Source of the DNA: Candidatus Omnitrophota bacterium
GTDB lineage: Bacteria; Omnitrophota; Omnitrophia; Omnitrophales; Aquincolibacteriaceae
Direction of reading: 5' to 3'
Assembly (NCBI GenBank): GCA_903820505.1
Contig: CAIJHQ010000037.1
Coordinates: 26,150 to 90,149, forward strand
Length of the DNA: 64,000 bases
Positions 18,883-28,409 of the stretch are shown in pieces (positions within the stretch are counted from its first letter, which is position 1; each line of letters opens with the position of its first letter). A model generated the notes under the pieces. The model did no database searches. It was not told where the DNA came from and saw only the letters and a program-made list of their open reading frames with translations. The position numbers and the translations under genes were made by a program.

Positions 18883-19398
18883 ATGGCGCATGAGATCTGT
18901 TTGCGGCAGGAATGCCCGCGCATCGCCGTTTCGGAGGTCACGATCCGGAAGATCGCCCGCAACATCCTCAGGGACCTCGGTTTTAAAAAAGCGGTCTTGA
19001 GCATTCTTCTGGTGGACGGTTCCGCAATGCGTTCGCTGAATAACCGTTACCTGCGTCACGCCCGCGTGACCGATGTTCTCGCCTTCAGCTCTCTTAGATC
19101 CGGGAAGCATTTGAAGGATAAGACCTCTTCCGGGGCCTCCCGACGCGCCGATGCCGATTTTCTCGGGGATATCGCGCTTTGCCTGCCGACGATCCGCACC
19201 CAGGCAAGGGAATACGGCCATTCGTTCGAAGAAGAGCTCCATTACTGCCTCTGTCACGGGATCCTGCATCTGATCGGCTATGAGGATAAGACACGCAACG
19301 CCTTCCATAAAATGCACCGCAAACAGAGAACGATCCTGAAACGCGTGGCCGGTTCCCGGCGCGCGCGCAAAAAGAAACCCGCCTCCTGCGGCGCGTGA
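18883..19398 (+). CDS. ybeY: YbeY-like rRNA endoribonuclease with altered third metal ligand
   Basis: 171 residues, slightly long for YbeY, which acts in 16S rRNA maturation and ribosome quality control. The core pattern is present: LNNRYLRHARVTDVLAFS, then GDIALCLPTI and the catalytic stretch HGILHLIGYED. The usual motif is H-x3-H-x5-H; here the first two His are at about 125 and 129, and Asp135 replaces the third. Asp can ligate zinc, so activity may be kept, but this is a real departure. Context (phoH-pgpH upstream, recO downstream) supports the assignment. GAGG precedes the ATG. Confidence 0.88.
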   Translation: MAHEICLRQECPRIAVSEVTIRKIARNILRDLGFKKAVLSILLVDGSAMRSLNNRYLRHARVTDVLAFSSLRSGKHLKDKTSSGASRRADADFLGDIALCLPTIRTQAREYGHSFEEELHYCLCHGILHLIGYEDKTRNAFHKMHRKQRTILKRVAGSRRARKKKPASCGA

Positions 19399-19404
19399 CC
19401 CGCC

Positions 19405-20169
19405 ATGAGCATCCATAAGACCGAAGCGGTCGTGATCAAGACCCAGCCGTTCCGGTCGAGCTCCCTGATCGTGACGTTTTTCACGCCACAGTTCGGGAAG
19501 ATCCGCGGAGTGGTCAAAGGCGTGCACCGGGAAGGGGAGGTCCGCCAGGCGGGGTTCGAGATCTTCACGCACGCGGAATTTGTTTTCTACGAGAAGAAGC
19601 GGTCCGACCTTCATCTGATCTCGGACGCCGCTATTCTGGAAAGCCGGCACGCGATCCGCGACCGTCTGGACACGATCGCTTATGGAAGCTATTTCTGCGA
19701 ATTAACGGACGAACTCACGGAAGTCCACGACCCACATCCGGAGATCTTTCATCTGCTTCAATCCGCTTTCCATTTTCTTTCCGTGATCCCTCCGGCGCGG
19801 CTCACTTCGCTTTTCGAGATCAAATTGCTCCGGGAAATGGGGTGGCTTCCGTACCTTGAAAGCTGTCTGAATTGCGGAGCGAAACCGCTCGAACAGGGTT
19901 TTTTCTCCGTCCGCCAGGGCGCTCTGATCTGCGAAAAATGCCGCGGCAACGAACAGGGCGCGCAGCCCGTGGGAGCGCCGGTACTGGCGGTCTTTCGCGC
20001 CTACAGCAAAGACGCTTTGGAAGATTGCCTCCGCGTTTCCCACAGCACGGTCATCGAGAACCAGATCCGGTTTTTGATCACGCAATTCCTCAACTATCGC
20101 CTCGGAAAAGTCCTCAGATCCCGTAAGTTCCTCGAATCGATCAGGCCCGTCCTGATCCGCCATGCTTAG
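19405..20169 (+). CDS. recO: DNA repair protein RecO
   Basis: 254 residues. The N-terminal OB fold is clear (TEAVVIKTQPFRSSSLIVTFF, then GKIRGVVKGVHR), followed by the helical domain and a four-Cys zinc motif with Cys154, Cys157, Cys176 and Cys179 (CLNC and CEKC). RecO loads RecA on SSB-coated gaps together with RecR. It follows ybeY by 6 bp and is the last gene of the run that begins at hisS. An AT-rich spacer of 235 bp follows. Confidence 0.93.
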   Translation: MSIHKTEAVVIKTQPFRSSSLIVTFFTPQFGKIRGVVKGVHREGEVRQAGFEIFTHAEFVFYEKKRSDLHLISDAAILESRHAIRDRLDTIAYGSYFCELTDELTEVHDPHPEIFHLLQSAFHFLSVIPPARLTSLFEIKLLREMGWLPYLESCLNCGAKPLEQGFFSVRQGALICEKCRGNEQGAQPVGAPVLAVFRAYSKDALEDCLRVSHSTVIENQIRFLITQFLNYRLGKVLRSRKFLESIRPVLIRHA

Positions 20170-20296
20170 GCGTCCGGTTAAGTAGGCGATAGTCCTCTAA
20201 ACAATTCTTTCGAGCTCACGGTAAGCATTTCCATAACCCATTCATTCCAAAAGAGTTACGCGTTAAAATTATGAGATAAAAATTTACATGATGAGT

Positions 20297-20325
20297 TTGA
20301 CAATTCTAAATTGAGATGTTATGGT
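20297..20325 (+). promoter_or_regulatory. Candidate promoter for the gene at 20405
   Basis: TTGACA at 20297-20302, a 17-bp spacer and TATGGT at 20320-20325, in an AT-rich intergenic region. Confidence 0.5.
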
Positions 20326-20404
20326 TCTTATAGAGTTTGAGAATGATTCAAAACATCACAATGCTATATATTAATATAAATAGACAACCAAGGTAAACCC
20401 AGAA

Positions 20405-21199
20405 ATGAACGGAAAAGTTGAGCAGGTAAAAATACCGTATCTGTACTTCAACCTCTCGAACGAGGAGCGGGAATCCGCGATCTACTACCTTCTTGAGTGC
20501 ATTCTCAAGGCGAGGGACCAGGCCCACGGCTTTTTGAAAGCTCCGGTTTTCGATGAGGACGTGAATATCTATCTCGCGCATTTGCTTTTTGCCATCACGC
20601 TTCCGGAATACCACGACATGGCGGACCCGTTCCTTTCCGCTCAGCCCGAGCAGGTCTTTCAATGGGTCCGGGAAACCGAAGACCCGACGCTCCGCTATTT
20701 TATTTTCAAGGTCAACGCGGACAACCTTCTGGTCCAGTCCACCGTTTTCAATCCGGATCCCGAACTGGCGAAAAGGTTCCCGGCCCAAAAGAATAAAAAG
20801 GGAGAGAAGGACGAGGAAGCGATGGCGGCCGTTCTTTACTACAACCACGCGTGTCGCTGCCACGAGGGAATGCATGATAAAAAGACAGGCGTCGGGGAGG
20901 TTTTGGCGAAGATCGCGGGGAATATCGGTCTTTACCAGAGGATCCTTGCCGGTGTTCGTCCCGATTATCTCAAGCTGATCGATTGTTTCCGGGACCAGGC
21001 CTTCCAGCATTTCTTTGTAAAAATGGAAGGGTACGAAAAGCAATATCAAAAAGAGATCAAAATGGAATTTTTTCTCGAGGCGTACCAGCAATGGCTTCTC
21101 CGCCGCGATCCCGTTCAGAAAAACAGGGTGCTGGCTCTGGCGCGGGAGCTTCAGGGCATGGACCCCGAGTTCCGTTTTGACGCCGCGAAACTGACCTAA
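20405..21199 (+). CDS. Protein of unknown function
   Basis: 264 residues, soluble, helical and acidic/basic mixed, with no signal peptide or membrane span. Features that stand out are an aromatic-rich start (IPYLYFNLS), a His/Cys cluster near residues 147-158 (YNHACRCHEGMHD) that might bind metal, and a basic linker (AQKNKKGEKDEEA). I do not recognise the family. It has its own promoter-like site and is separated from recO by an AT-rich spacer, so it is a separate unit. Confidence 0.65.
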   Translation: MNGKVEQVKIPYLYFNLSNEERESAIYYLLECILKARDQAHGFLKAPVFDEDVNIYLAHLLFAITLPEYHDMADPFLSAQPEQVFQWVRETEDPTLRYFIFKVNADNLLVQSTVFNPDPELAKRFPAQKNKKGEKDEEAMAAVLYYNHACRCHEGMHDKKTGVGEVLAKIAGNIGLYQRILAGVRPDYLKLIDCFRDQAFQHFFVKMEGYEKQYQKEIKMEFFLEAYQQWLLRRDPVQKNRVLALARELQGMDPEFRFDAAKLT

Positions 21200-21214
21200 A
21201 GAGTTAAGCCATGT

Positions 21215-21293
21215 GTCATACCCGCGTGCCTTTAGCGGGTATCTACGTAAAGGTTTGAAAAATGGAGCCCTGCCAACTGCATGCAAGGATGAC
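21215..21293. repeat. Short palindromic repeat element
   Basis: The stretch begins GTCATACCCGC and ends GGATGAC. Its left part forms a hairpin, ATACCCGC (21218-21225) with GCGGGTAT (21235-21242). The outer GTCAT/ATGAC ends are complementary. This resembles the dispersed GTCAT-type palindromes common between genes in many bacteria, but only one copy is visible here. Confidence 0.45.
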
Positions 21294-21326
21294 AAAAAAT
21301 TATTACAGAGGAGTTCAAGGCCTTCC

Positions 21327-21491
21327 ATGAGCGAGATCCATTTGCAGTATGAGATTGAATCCAAGCGCAACGAGTTCCTGGATGTCTACTCGCTGTATCT
21401 GATGACGCGGATCTCTCTTATTCGGGATGAGGCCCGGTTCAAGGCTTACGAGCTGCGGTGCCTCGATCCGCAATTCGTCGCCCCGTTCTAG
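21327..21491 (+). CDS. Small protein of unknown function (54 residues)
   Basis: ATG at 21327 with AAGG six bases upstream and AGAGGAG a little further. The frame is open back to 21213, but that part overlaps a palindromic repeat and is not a likely coding start. The product begins MSEIHLQYEIESKRNEFLD, is helical and charged, and ends PQFVAPF. I recognise no family. A strong hairpin follows 19 bp after the stop. Confidence 0.45.
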   Translation: MSEIHLQYEIESKRNEFLDVYSLYLMTRISLIRDEARFKAYELRCLDPQFVAPF

Positions 21492-21510
21492 GATCTTTCC
21501 ATCGCACTTA

Positions 21511-21541
21511 AGGGACGGTTCTCCTCGGGAGAACCGTCCCT
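21511..21541 (+). terminator. Perfect 13-bp stem hairpin, terminator-like
   Basis: AGGGACGGTTCTC, loop CTCGG, then GAGAACCGTCCCT forms a perfect 13-bp stem. A short T-run (TATTTT) comes 6 bases later, so termination is possible but not typical. The AGGGACGGTTCT type of palindrome resembles those associated with REP-type repeats and Y1-transposases; this is from memory and unproven here. Confidence 0.45.
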
Positions 21542-21585
21542 GACCCTATTTTAAAAGTTTCCTTTTGACGTTTCCCCGAACGATG

Positions 21586-21614
21586 TTCCCAAGGCATGAG
21601 AAGTTTGCTATAAT
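21586..21614 (+). promoter_or_regulatory. Candidate dapL promoter
   Basis: TTCCCA at 21586-21591, a 17-bp spacer and a perfect TATAAT at 21609-21614. Confidence 0.5.
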
Positions 21615-21668
21615 CCTGTCCTCAAAGTCCTGAAGATTCAACCTACTAACCTGAATCAGGAACCACTT

Positions 21669-22865
21669 ATGATAAAACTGCCGGTCTCTTTTGATCCCCC
21701 TGAGCGTTTGAAAAAATTACCTCCTTATCTCTTCGCGGAGATCGACCGCAGGAAGCGCGAACTGATCGCCAAAGGAAAGGACGTGATCGATCTCGGAGTG
21801 GGGGACCCGGACATTCCCACGGCGGATTTTATCATCGAGGCGCTGAATACCGCGGCGAAGAACCCGCGGAACCATCGTTACGCCCTGGACCAGGGCATGC
21901 CGGAATTGCGCCAGACGATCCGCGATTGGTTCCAAAAACGGTTCAACGTGAAACTCGATCCGGACAAAGAGATCCTGCCGCTCATCGGTTCGAAGGAAGG
22001 GATCGGGCATCTGCCGCTGGCGGTGCTGGAACCGGGACAGGTTTGCTTGATACCGGACCCGGGTTATCCGGTCTACCGTTCGGGGACGCTTTTTGCCGGA
22101 GGGATCCCGTACGCGATGCCGCTTCTGGAGAAGAACGGTTATTATCCCGACTTTGACGCAATCCCCGCCAACGTGCTTCAGAACGCGAAGCTCATGTTCC
22201 TGAACTATCCCAACAATCCGACGACCCAGGTCGCGGATAAGGCTTTTTTTGAAAAGGCGGTGGCTTTCGCGCAGAAACACCGGGTCCTGATCGCCCATGA
22301 CGCCGCTTATTCTGAAATGACCTACGAAGGTTTCAAGTCGCCGAGCATACTCGAGATCCCGGGCGCGAAGGAGACCGCCGTCGAACTTTTCTCACTCTCC
22401 AAGACCTTCAGCATGACCGGCTGGCGCATCGGGTTCGCGGTCGGTAACGCGCAGGTCCTCGCGCTTTTGGGCAAGGTGAAGGCGAACCTCGATTCCGGTA
22501 TTTTCCAGGCCATTCAAATCGCGGGCATGAAAGCGCTTCAGGAAGGCCAGCAGACACTCGATCAGAACCTCAAGATCTACCAGGAACGCCGCGACCTTCT
22601 CGTGCGGGGTTTTCGCGATCTCGGCTGGAAGATCGAAGCGCCGCGGGGTACGTTCTATTGCTGGATCCCGGTACCGCCCGGCTACACCTCTTCGGAGCTC
22701 GCCCTGAAATTCCTGGAAGAGCTCAATGTCGTGGTGACCCCCGGGAACGGCTTCGGCCCGAACGGGGAAGGGTATTTCCGTATTTCACTGACCGTGGCGG
22801 AATCACGGATCATGGAAGCCCTTGACCGGATCAAAAAAAGCCATCCGCACCGCTGTAAGATCTGA
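21669..22865 (+). CDS. dapL: LL-diaminopimelate aminotransferase
   Basis: 398 residues, class I/II PLP aminotransferase. DapL converts tetrahydrodipicolinate directly to LL-diaminopimelate, shortening the lysine and peptidoglycan route. The N-terminus (RLKKLPPYLFAEIDRRK), DLGVGDPDIPTADFIIEA and the PLP-lysine segment SLSKTFSMTGWRIGFAVG follow the DapL/AspC-like pattern, and substrate-binding Arg is in GYFRISLTV. Closely related aminotransferases of other specificity cannot be fully excluded by eye. No other lysine genes are adjacent. It has its own promoter-like site. Confidence 0.85.
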   Translation: MIKLPVSFDPPERLKKLPPYLFAEIDRRKRELIAKGKDVIDLGVGDPDIPTADFIIEALNTAAKNPRNHRYALDQGMPELRQTIRDWFQKRFNVKLDPDKEILPLIGSKEGIGHLPLAVLEPGQVCLIPDPGYPVYRSGTLFAGGIPYAMPLLEKNGYYPDFDAIPANVLQNAKLMFLNYPNNPTTQVADKAFFEKAVAFAQKHRVLIAHDAAYSEMTYEGFKSPSILEIPGAKETAVELFSLSKTFSMTGWRIGFAVGNAQVLALLGKVKANLDSGIFQAIQIAGMKALQEGQQTLDQNLKIYQERRDLLVRGFRDLGWKIEAPRGTFYCWIPVPPGYTSSELALKFLEELNVVVTPGNGFGPNGEGYFRISLTVAESRIMEALDRIKKSHPHRCKI

Positions 22866-22894
22866 AACATTTCCCGCAAAGGCGCTGAGATCCT

Positions 22895-23407
22895 ATGCCC
22901 GTCGTTTTCATAGGTGTCGGTTCGAATCTCGGGGACCGGGAATTTTTTTTTGAGTTTGCTGCCCGGGAGATCCAGCGGAAAGCCGGGATCCGCGATCTGA
23001 AGTGTTCACCGGTTTACGAAACGGAACCTGTGGACGGGGCAGGGCAGTCGCTCTACCTCAATGCGGTCTGGAGTTTCGTTACGGAACTGGCGCCGGAGGT
23101 TTTGCTGCAAAAGCTTCATGATATCGAAGCGAGAGCTGGACGCCGGAGAGCATCCGTTAATGAAGCCCGTGTCCTGGACCTCGATATTCTTTTTTACGGA
23201 GACAGCGTTTCTAAACAAACGGCGCTTACAATTCCTCATCCCCGGATCCCGGAAAGAGCGTTTGTGTTGGCGCCGTTCTGCGATCTGGCGCCGGAGTTCG
23301 TGCATCCGGAGTTTAAACAGAACATGCGCCAATTGCTGGACGCGTATCGCGCGAATCAAGGCGGGATCCGCGGCGTCAGGCGGCTTACAATGAACGGGAG
23401 GGAATAG
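22895..23407 (+). CDS. folK: Hydroxymethyl-dihydropterin pyrophosphokinase
   Basis: 170 residues. It transfers pyrophosphate from ATP to 6-hydroxymethyl-dihydropterin in folate synthesis. The family signatures are GVGSNLGDRE at the N-terminus, SPVYETEPV, and the catalytic VLDLDILFYG followed by IPHPRIPERAFVL. It ends 6 bp before panC, and folK next to pan genes is seen in other bacteria, linking pterin and pantothenate synthesis only by co-expression. Confidence 0.94.
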   Translation: MPVVFIGVGSNLGDREFFFEFAAREIQRKAGIRDLKCSPVYETEPVDGAGQSLYLNAVWSFVTELAPEVLLQKLHDIEARAGRRRASVNEARVLDLDILFYGDSVSKQTALTIPHPRIPERAFVLAPFCDLAPEFVHPEFKQNMRQLLDAYRANQGGIRGVRRLTMNGRE

Positions 23408-23413
23408 CGATCC

Positions 23414-24262
23414 ATGAAAGTGGTCCGAAGCCCGCGGCAGCTCCAGAGGATCCTCGAAGAAGAACGTTTGCGGAAAAGGACCGTCGGTTTTGTGCCGACG
23501 ATGGGGGCGTTGCATGAAGGACACCTTTCGTTGGTGAAGGCGGCCGACCGTGAGAACGATATCACGGTGGTCAGCATCTTCGTGAATCCCACGCAGTTCG
23601 GCCCCGGTGAAGATTACGCGAAATATCCCCGCGTGCTCGGTGCGGACAAGCGGCTGCTCGGGAAAGGGAAGGTCGACTATTTGTTCTGCCCTTCGGTCCG
23701 GGACATTTATCCTCCGGGCCACGCGACCTGTGTCACCGTCGACGGGGCCATGGCGCGGGTCCTCTGCGGAAAATTCCGGCCGGGCCATTTTCAGGGTGTG
23801 GCGACCGTCGTGGCGAAACTTTTGAACATCGTAGGACCGTGCCGGCTTTACCTGGGAGCCAAGGACTATCAGCAGGCGGCGATCATCCGCCGGTTCGTGG
23901 AAGATCTGAACATGAATGCCCGGGTGCGCGTGATGCCGACGGTCCGGGAAAAGGACGGCCTGGCCATGAGCTCCCGGAACCGTTATTTGGGCCCGGCGGA
24001 AAGACGCCGTGCTCTGGCGCTGTCGCGCGCACTTTTTGAATTGCGGCGGGACATCCTGGGAAAGAAAGGAACGCTCGCTTTTTTGAAGGCGCGTGCGGTC
24101 CGGAAATTGAAAGACGCAGTGGACCGGGTGCAATATTTCGAGATCGTTGATCCCGTGACGCTCGCGCCGCTAAAAATGGTCCGGCGGGAAATGGTCGCCC
24201 TGACGGCCTGTTTTGTGGGCAAGACAAGATTGATCGATAATGTTATAATCTCGCTCCGTTAA
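23414..24262 (+). CDS. panC: Pantothenate synthetase
   Basis: 282 residues, full length. It joins pantoate and beta-alanine through pantoyl-adenylate. The HIGH-like motif is in MGALHEGHLSLV, and the second signature is KDGLAMSSRNRYL, with VNPTQFGPGEDY between. GGGAGGG lies upstream of the ATG. It sits between folK and panD, so beta-alanine supply (PanD) and use (PanC) are encoded together. No panB is seen in the window. Confidence 0.96.
   Translation: MKVVRSPRQLQRILEEERLRKRTVGFVPTMGALHEGHLSLVKAADRENDITVVSIFVNPTQFGPGEDYAKYPRVLGADKRLLGKGKVDYLFCPSVRDIYPPGHATCVTVDGAMARVLCGKFRPGHFQGVATVVAKLLNIVGPCRLYLGAKDYQQAAIIRRFVEDLNMNARVRVMPTVREKDGLAMSSRNRYLGPAERRRALALSRALFELRRDILGKKGTLAFLKARAVRKLKDAVDRVQYFEIVDPVTLAPLKMVRREMVALTACFVGKTRLIDNVIISLR
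24221..24249 (+). promoter_or_regulatory. Candidate panD promoter inside panC end
   Basis: AAGACA at 24221-24226, a 17-bp spacer and TATAAT at 24244-24249, overlapping the last codons of panC. Confidence 0.4.
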
Positions 24263-24287
24263 ACCAATTCGAAGAGGTCAGACGTAC

Positions 24288-24644
24288 ATGCTCAGACAAA
24301 TGCTTAGTGGGAAGATCCACCGTGTAACAGTCACTGAGGCCTGTATCGATTACGAGGGGAGCATCACGATCGACAGCGCTCTCCTGAAAGGCGCCGGGAT
24401 CCTTCCTTACGAAAAAGTTCTCATCGCGAATCTCCATAATGGTTCTCGCATCGAAAGTTACGCCATTCCCGCGCCGGCAGGGTCGGGGGTCATTTGTCTG
24501 AACGGCGGGGCGGCCAAGCACGGGAGGGCCGGGGATACGCTGATCATCATGACCTTTGGGGTCTATTCCGAAAAAGAGCTCAAGGGACATAAACCCAAGG
24601 TCGTGTACGTCGACGCCCGGAACCGCATCGTCAAAAAAAAATGA
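24288..24644 (+). CDS. panD: Aspartate 1-decarboxylase proenzyme
   Basis: 118 residues, the standard length. It makes beta-alanine from aspartate for pantothenate. The self-processing site is visible as YEGSIT, where cleavage between Gly24 and Ser25 leaves the pyruvoyl group. Later signatures include NLHNGSRIESYAI and CLNGGAAKHGRAGD. AGAGG precedes the ATG. It is followed 31 bp later by an aspartate dehydrogenase gene, so two aspartate-using enzymes are side by side. Confidence 0.96.
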   Translation: MLRQMLSGKIHRVTVTEACIDYEGSITIDSALLKGAGILPYEKVLIANLHNGSRIESYAIPAPAGSGVICLNGGAAKHGRAGDTLIIMTFGVYSEKELKGHKPKVVYVDARNRIVKKK

Positions 24645-24675
24645 CCCGCGCGGATTCCAGCCTCAGGACCCTTCC

Positions 24676-25488
24676 ATGAGAAAATTCAAAGTAGGTATTG
24701 TCGGTTGCGGGACCATCGGAACGGCGCTCGCCAGGGCGCTTGCCAAAGGGCTCAGTTCCCGCGCCACGTTGGTCGGAGTATGTGACAAAGTTCCGGAAAA
24801 AGCCGAGGCCCTTTTCGCGAAGATCGGCCGCAGGGTGCCGCTTCTTTCGGTGGAAGAGCTCATCAAGAAATGCGATTACGTGATCGAGGCCGCTCATCCG
24901 ATCATCGCGCCGAAAGTCGCGCGGCTGGCCCTTCAAAACGACAAGTACGTTCTGATCATGAGCGTGGGCGGACTTCTCGGGTTCTCATTCCAGAGACTGA
25001 TCGATAAAACTTCGGGCCGTCTTTATTGTCCGTCGGGCGCCATCGCGGGGATCGACGCGCTTTTGGCCGCGCAGGTGGACGGGCTGCGGAGGGTGCGTCT
25101 TGTGACGACCAAGCCCCCGCAGGCGCTTCAGGGGGCGCCTTATTTCAAGACCCATAAATTCCCGCCCTTCAAGGGCAAAACCGGAAAGGTACTTGTTTTC
25201 CGTGGGTCGGCGCTTGAGGCGAGCCGCGCTTTTCCGCAGAACATCAATGTGGCCGCCATTCTCAGCCTTGCCGGGCTCGGGCCGAGGCGGACGGAAGTCG
25301 AGATCTGGGCGACGAGGTCCGCGAAGGTCAACAGCCATGAGGTCTTTATCGAGGGGGATTTCGGGGAGATCCGCACGAGGACCCAGAATTATCCGTCCCC
25401 GCAAAATCCCAAGACCAGTTACCTGGCCATTCTTTCCGCGATCGCGACCCTCCGCAAGGCGTTCACGACCCTGCGGCTCGGGACCTGA
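24676..25488 (+). CDS. Aspartate dehydrogenase-like protein
   Basis: 270 residues from the ATG at 24676. The frame extends upstream to 24556 but that part overlaps panD and has no family resemblance. The N-terminus is a Rossmann fold with [16 protein letters not shown], then a core with [14 protein letters not shown] and a C-terminal [16 protein letters not shown]. This matches NadX-type L-aspartate dehydrogenases, which interconvert aspartate and iminoaspartate or oxaloacetate and can feed NAD synthesis. No nadA or nadC is seen in the window, so its role (NAD synthesis or aspartate supply for PanD) is inference. Confidence 0.85.
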   Translation: MRKFKVGIVGCGTIGTALARALAKGLSSRATLVGVCDKVPEKAEALFAKIGRRVPLLSVEELIKKCDYVIEAAHPIIAPKVARLALQNDKYVLIMSVGGLLGFSFQRLIDKTSGRLYCPSGAIAGIDALLAAQVDGLRRVRLVTTKPPQALQGAPYFKTHKFPPFKGKTGKVLVFRGSALEASRAFPQNINVAAILSLAGLGPRRTEVEIWATRSAKVNSHEVFIEGDFGEIRTRTQNYPSPQNPKTSYLAILSAIATLRKAFTTLRLGT

Positions 25489-25500
25489 TGGAAGAGCGTC

Positions 25501-28290
25501 ATGCAGGAATACCTTGAGGTCCGCGGCGCTCGCGAACACAACCTCAAGAACCTTTCGCTAAAGATCCCGCGCAACAAACTCGTCGTTATCACCGGCCTTT
25601 CCGGGTCCGGGAAATCCTCCCTCGCTTTCGATACGATCTACGCGGAAGGACAGCGACGTTATCTCGAGAGTCTTTCCTCGTACGCGAGGCAATTCCTTGA
25701 AAAGCTCAAAAAGCCGGAGGTCGATCATCTCTCCGGACTTTCGCCGAGCATCGCGATCGAACAACGTTCCACGACCCACAATCCCCGTTCCACGGTCGCG
25801 ACCGTCACGGAGATCTACGATTTTCTGCGCCTCCTTTTCGCGAAGGTCGGGGTCGCGCATTGTCCGTCTTGCGCGCGGCCTTTGCGGGGGCAGAAACGGG
25901 AAGAGATCTTTGACGATATCCGGGCCCGGTTCGGCGGCCGTGAAATTCGTGTGCTCGCGCCGCTCGTGCGCGGCCGCAAGGGGGAATTCCAGAAACTTTT
26001 TCAGGATTCGCTGAAAAAAGGTTTCGACCGCGCCCGCATCGACGGAGCGATCCGGCGGCTCAAGCCGGAGACGAAGCTCCGGAAATCCGTGCGTCACGAT
26101 ATCGAGATCGTGGTGGACGAGCTGACACCCGAGGGCGGTCCCGGCGATACGCGTTTCAGGGATTCGCTGGCATGCGCGCTGGACCTCAGCAAGGGACACG
26201 TCGCGATCCTTGAGAGGGAGGGTGAAGGCCGCGAGAAGGCGCATTTTTTTTCCACGACCAAAAGCTGTCCCGAATGCCAGATCAGTCTTCCGGACCTCAC
26301 GCCGAACATGTTCTCGTTCAACAGTCCTTACGGGGCCTGCCCGACCTGCAAAGGGCTGGGGAAACTTTCCCAGGTTTTTGCCAAGAGCCTGATCACCGCG
26401 CCGGAGCGTCCCCTGATGCAGGCCTTGAACAAAAAAGTGTTCTTTTCGTTCAATAAATATTTTTTCGAAGACCTTTTGCATGACCTGACGGCCAAATACA
26501 ATTTCGACTGGGACACGCCGTACAGGGACTGGCCGGAGGAGGCGCGGGAAGTTTTTTTTCTCGGGGACGGGGATATTTCGGGCCTGGTGGAGGAATGGGA
26601 GCGGCTTTTTCACGAGACGAATTCCGAGGAGGTCCGCGCCAAGATCCGGAAATTTCTGCGCGAAGAAGAATGCAAGGAGTGCGCGGGCAAAAGACTACGC
26701 AAAGAAAGCCTCGGGGTATTGATCGCGGACAAAAATATCGCGGAAGTCACCGCGCTGCCGGTTGAAGAAGCAGTTCCGTTCTTTCAAAAACTGGAATTTC
26801 ACGACGCGCAGAAGATCATCGCAGAACCCATTCTCAGGGAGGTGCGGGAACGCCTGGCCTTTCTCCTCAATATCGGGCTGAGTTATCTTACACTGGACCG
26901 GACGGTCGCGACGCTGGCCGGCGGGGAACTTCAGCGGATCCGGCTTGCCGCCCAGATCGGTCTCGGTTTGACGGGCGTTATGTACGTCCTGGACGAGCCC
27001 AGCATCGGATTGCACCCGCGGGACAACGGGAAACTTTTGGACGCTCTTGAAAAACTCCGCGACCTCAAGAATTCCGTGCTGGTGGTTGAGCACGACGAAG
27101 AAACGATCCGGAGGGCGGACCATGTGATCGATCTCGGGCCGGGCGCCGGGATCGAGGGAGGTACGATCGTCGCGCAGGGCACGCCCGGAGAGCTGGCGAA
27201 TTTTCCGGACTCATTGACGGTCCAGTACCTTACGGGGGCCCTTTCGATCGAAGTCCCCGCGGAGCGCAAGGATTTCCGGAAAGCTCCGAAGCTGACCCTG
27301 AAAGGATGCCGCGAGCACAATCTGAAGAACATCGACGTCGCGTTCCCGCTCGGACTTTTGATCTGCGTGACGGGAGTGTCGGGTTCGGGGAAGAGCACGC
27401 TCGTTCATGACACCCTGTACAAGGAACTGCACAACCGCATTTGGAAAACCCAGTACAAGGTCGGCGTTTTTGATTCTCTGGAAGGCGCCGGGCAGATCGA
27501 CAAGGTCATCGAGATCGATCAGGCGCCGATCGGCCGGACGCCGCGCTCGAACCCGGCGACCTATGCGGACATTTTCGGTTTCATCCGAAAACTTTACGGC
27601 GATCTCGAGGTCTCGAAGCTGCGGCGCTATTCGCAGTCCCGTTTCAGTTTTAATTTAAAGGGCGGACGGTGCGAGAACTGCCGTGGCGCCGGGTCTGAAA
27701 AACTCGAGATGAGTTTCATGCCGGACCTTTTCGTGGTCTGCGAAGCATGCCGCGGCAAACGCTACAATGAGCCGACGCTGGAAGTGCGGTACCGCGGCAA
27801 GAATATCGCGGAGGTGCTCGATCTCTCGGTCCGCGAGGCCATCGGGTTTTTTGAAAAACTTTCCATGATCCGGGAACGGCTCGACGTCCTTGAGGCTGTC
27901 GGATTGGGGTATGTGAAGCTGGGACAATCCTCGACCACGCTTTCCGGCGGCGAGGCGCAACGCATCAAAATCGCGGCCGAGTTGATCAAAAAGGCTACGG
28001 GCAAAACACTTTACCTTTTGGATGAGCCGACCACGGGGCTCCATTTCAACGATATCCGGCATCTGCTCCACGCCCTTTACGATCTGCGGGCCCAGGGGAA
28101 TACCGTGATCGTGATCGAACATAATCTGGACGTGATCAAAACGGCGGATTATGTCATCGATCTCGGGCCCGAGGGAGGGAAGGACGGAGGTCAGATCGTG
28201 GCTTGCGGGTCGCCGGAAGATGTTGCCCGGGAGCCGCGTTCGCACACAGGCCGGTTTTTGAAGAAACTTCTAAAGATCGATCAAAACTGA
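25501..28290 (+). CDS. uvrA: Excinuclease ABC subunit A
   Basis: 929 residues, close to the usual 940. UvrA is the damage-recognition ATPase of nucleotide excision repair. Two ABC modules are present: Walker [13 protein letters not shown] and [12 protein letters not shown], and signature motifs [12 protein letters not shown] and [12 protein letters not shown]. Zinc-ligand pairs include CPSC near residue 122, CPEC and CPTC around 257-283, and CENC and CEAC around 723-748. The signatures [11 protein letters not shown] and [12 protein letters not shown] are typical. It starts 12 bp after the dehydrogenase stop. Confidence 0.98.
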   Translation: MQEYLEVRGAREHNLKNLSLKIPRNKLVVITGLSGSGKSSLAFDTIYAEGQRRYLESLSSYARQFLEKLKKPEVDHLSGLSPSIAIEQRSTTHNPRSTVATVTEIYDFLRLLFAKVGVAHCPSCARPLRGQKREEIFDDIRARFGGREIRVLAPLVRGRKGEFQKLFQDSLKKGFDRARIDGAIRRLKPETKLRKSVRHDIEIVVDELTPEGGPGDTRFRDSLACALDLSKGHVAILEREGEGREKAHFFSTTKSCPECQISLPDLTPNMFSFNSPYGACPTCKGLGKLSQVFAKSLITAPERPLMQALNKKVFFSFNKYFFEDLLHDLTAKYNFDWDTPYRDWPEEAREVFFLGDGDISGLVEEWERLFHETNSEEVRAKIRKFLREEECKECAGKRLRKESLGVLIADKNIAEVTALPVEEAVPFFQKLEFHDAQKIIAEPILREVRERLAFLLNIGLSYLTLDRTVATLAGGELQRIRLAAQIGLGLTGVMYVLDEPSIGLHPRDNGKLLDALEKLRDLKNSVLVVEHDEETIRRADHVIDLGPGAGIEGGTIVAQGTPGELANFPDSLTVQYLTGALSIEVPAERKDFRKAPKLTLKGCREHNLKNIDVAFPLGLLICVTGVSGSGKSTLVHDTLYKELHNRIWKTQYKVGVFDSLEGAGQIDKVIEIDQAPIGRTPRSNPATYADIFGFIRKLYGDLEVSKLRRYSQSRFSFNLKGGRCENCRGAGSEKLEMSFMPDLFVVCEACRGKRYNEPTLEVRYRGKNIAEVLDLSVREAIGFFEKLSMIRERLDVLEAVGLGYVKLGQSSTTLSGGEAQRIKIAAELIKKATGKTLYLLDEPTTGLHFNDIRHLLHALYDLRAQGNTVIVIEHNLDVIKTADYVIDLGPEGGKDGGQIVACGSPEDVAREPRSHTGRFLKKLLKIDQN

Positions 28291-28409
28291 CCCGCTGGGC
28301 GAGGGTGCTCCTTCAAAGCAGGCCGAATAAAGTTCTTTTAATCAAAACAATTCCTTGTTATATTATGCGCACTGTTTTAATAAAAATCCGGTATTAAAAG
28401 GAGCCCCCC
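28291..28409. other. AT-rich spacer before the winged-helix gene
   Basis: A short AT-rich stretch containing TATATT/TATTAT at 28359-28366, a possible -10, but I find no convincing -35 at the right distance. A good Shine-Dalgarno (AAGGAG) precedes 28410. Confidence 0.3.

Noticed and set aside
24556..24675. Longer start of the aspartate dehydrogenase inside panD
   Set aside because: The Rossmann motif begins right after the ATG at 24676, and the extension is panD in another frame.
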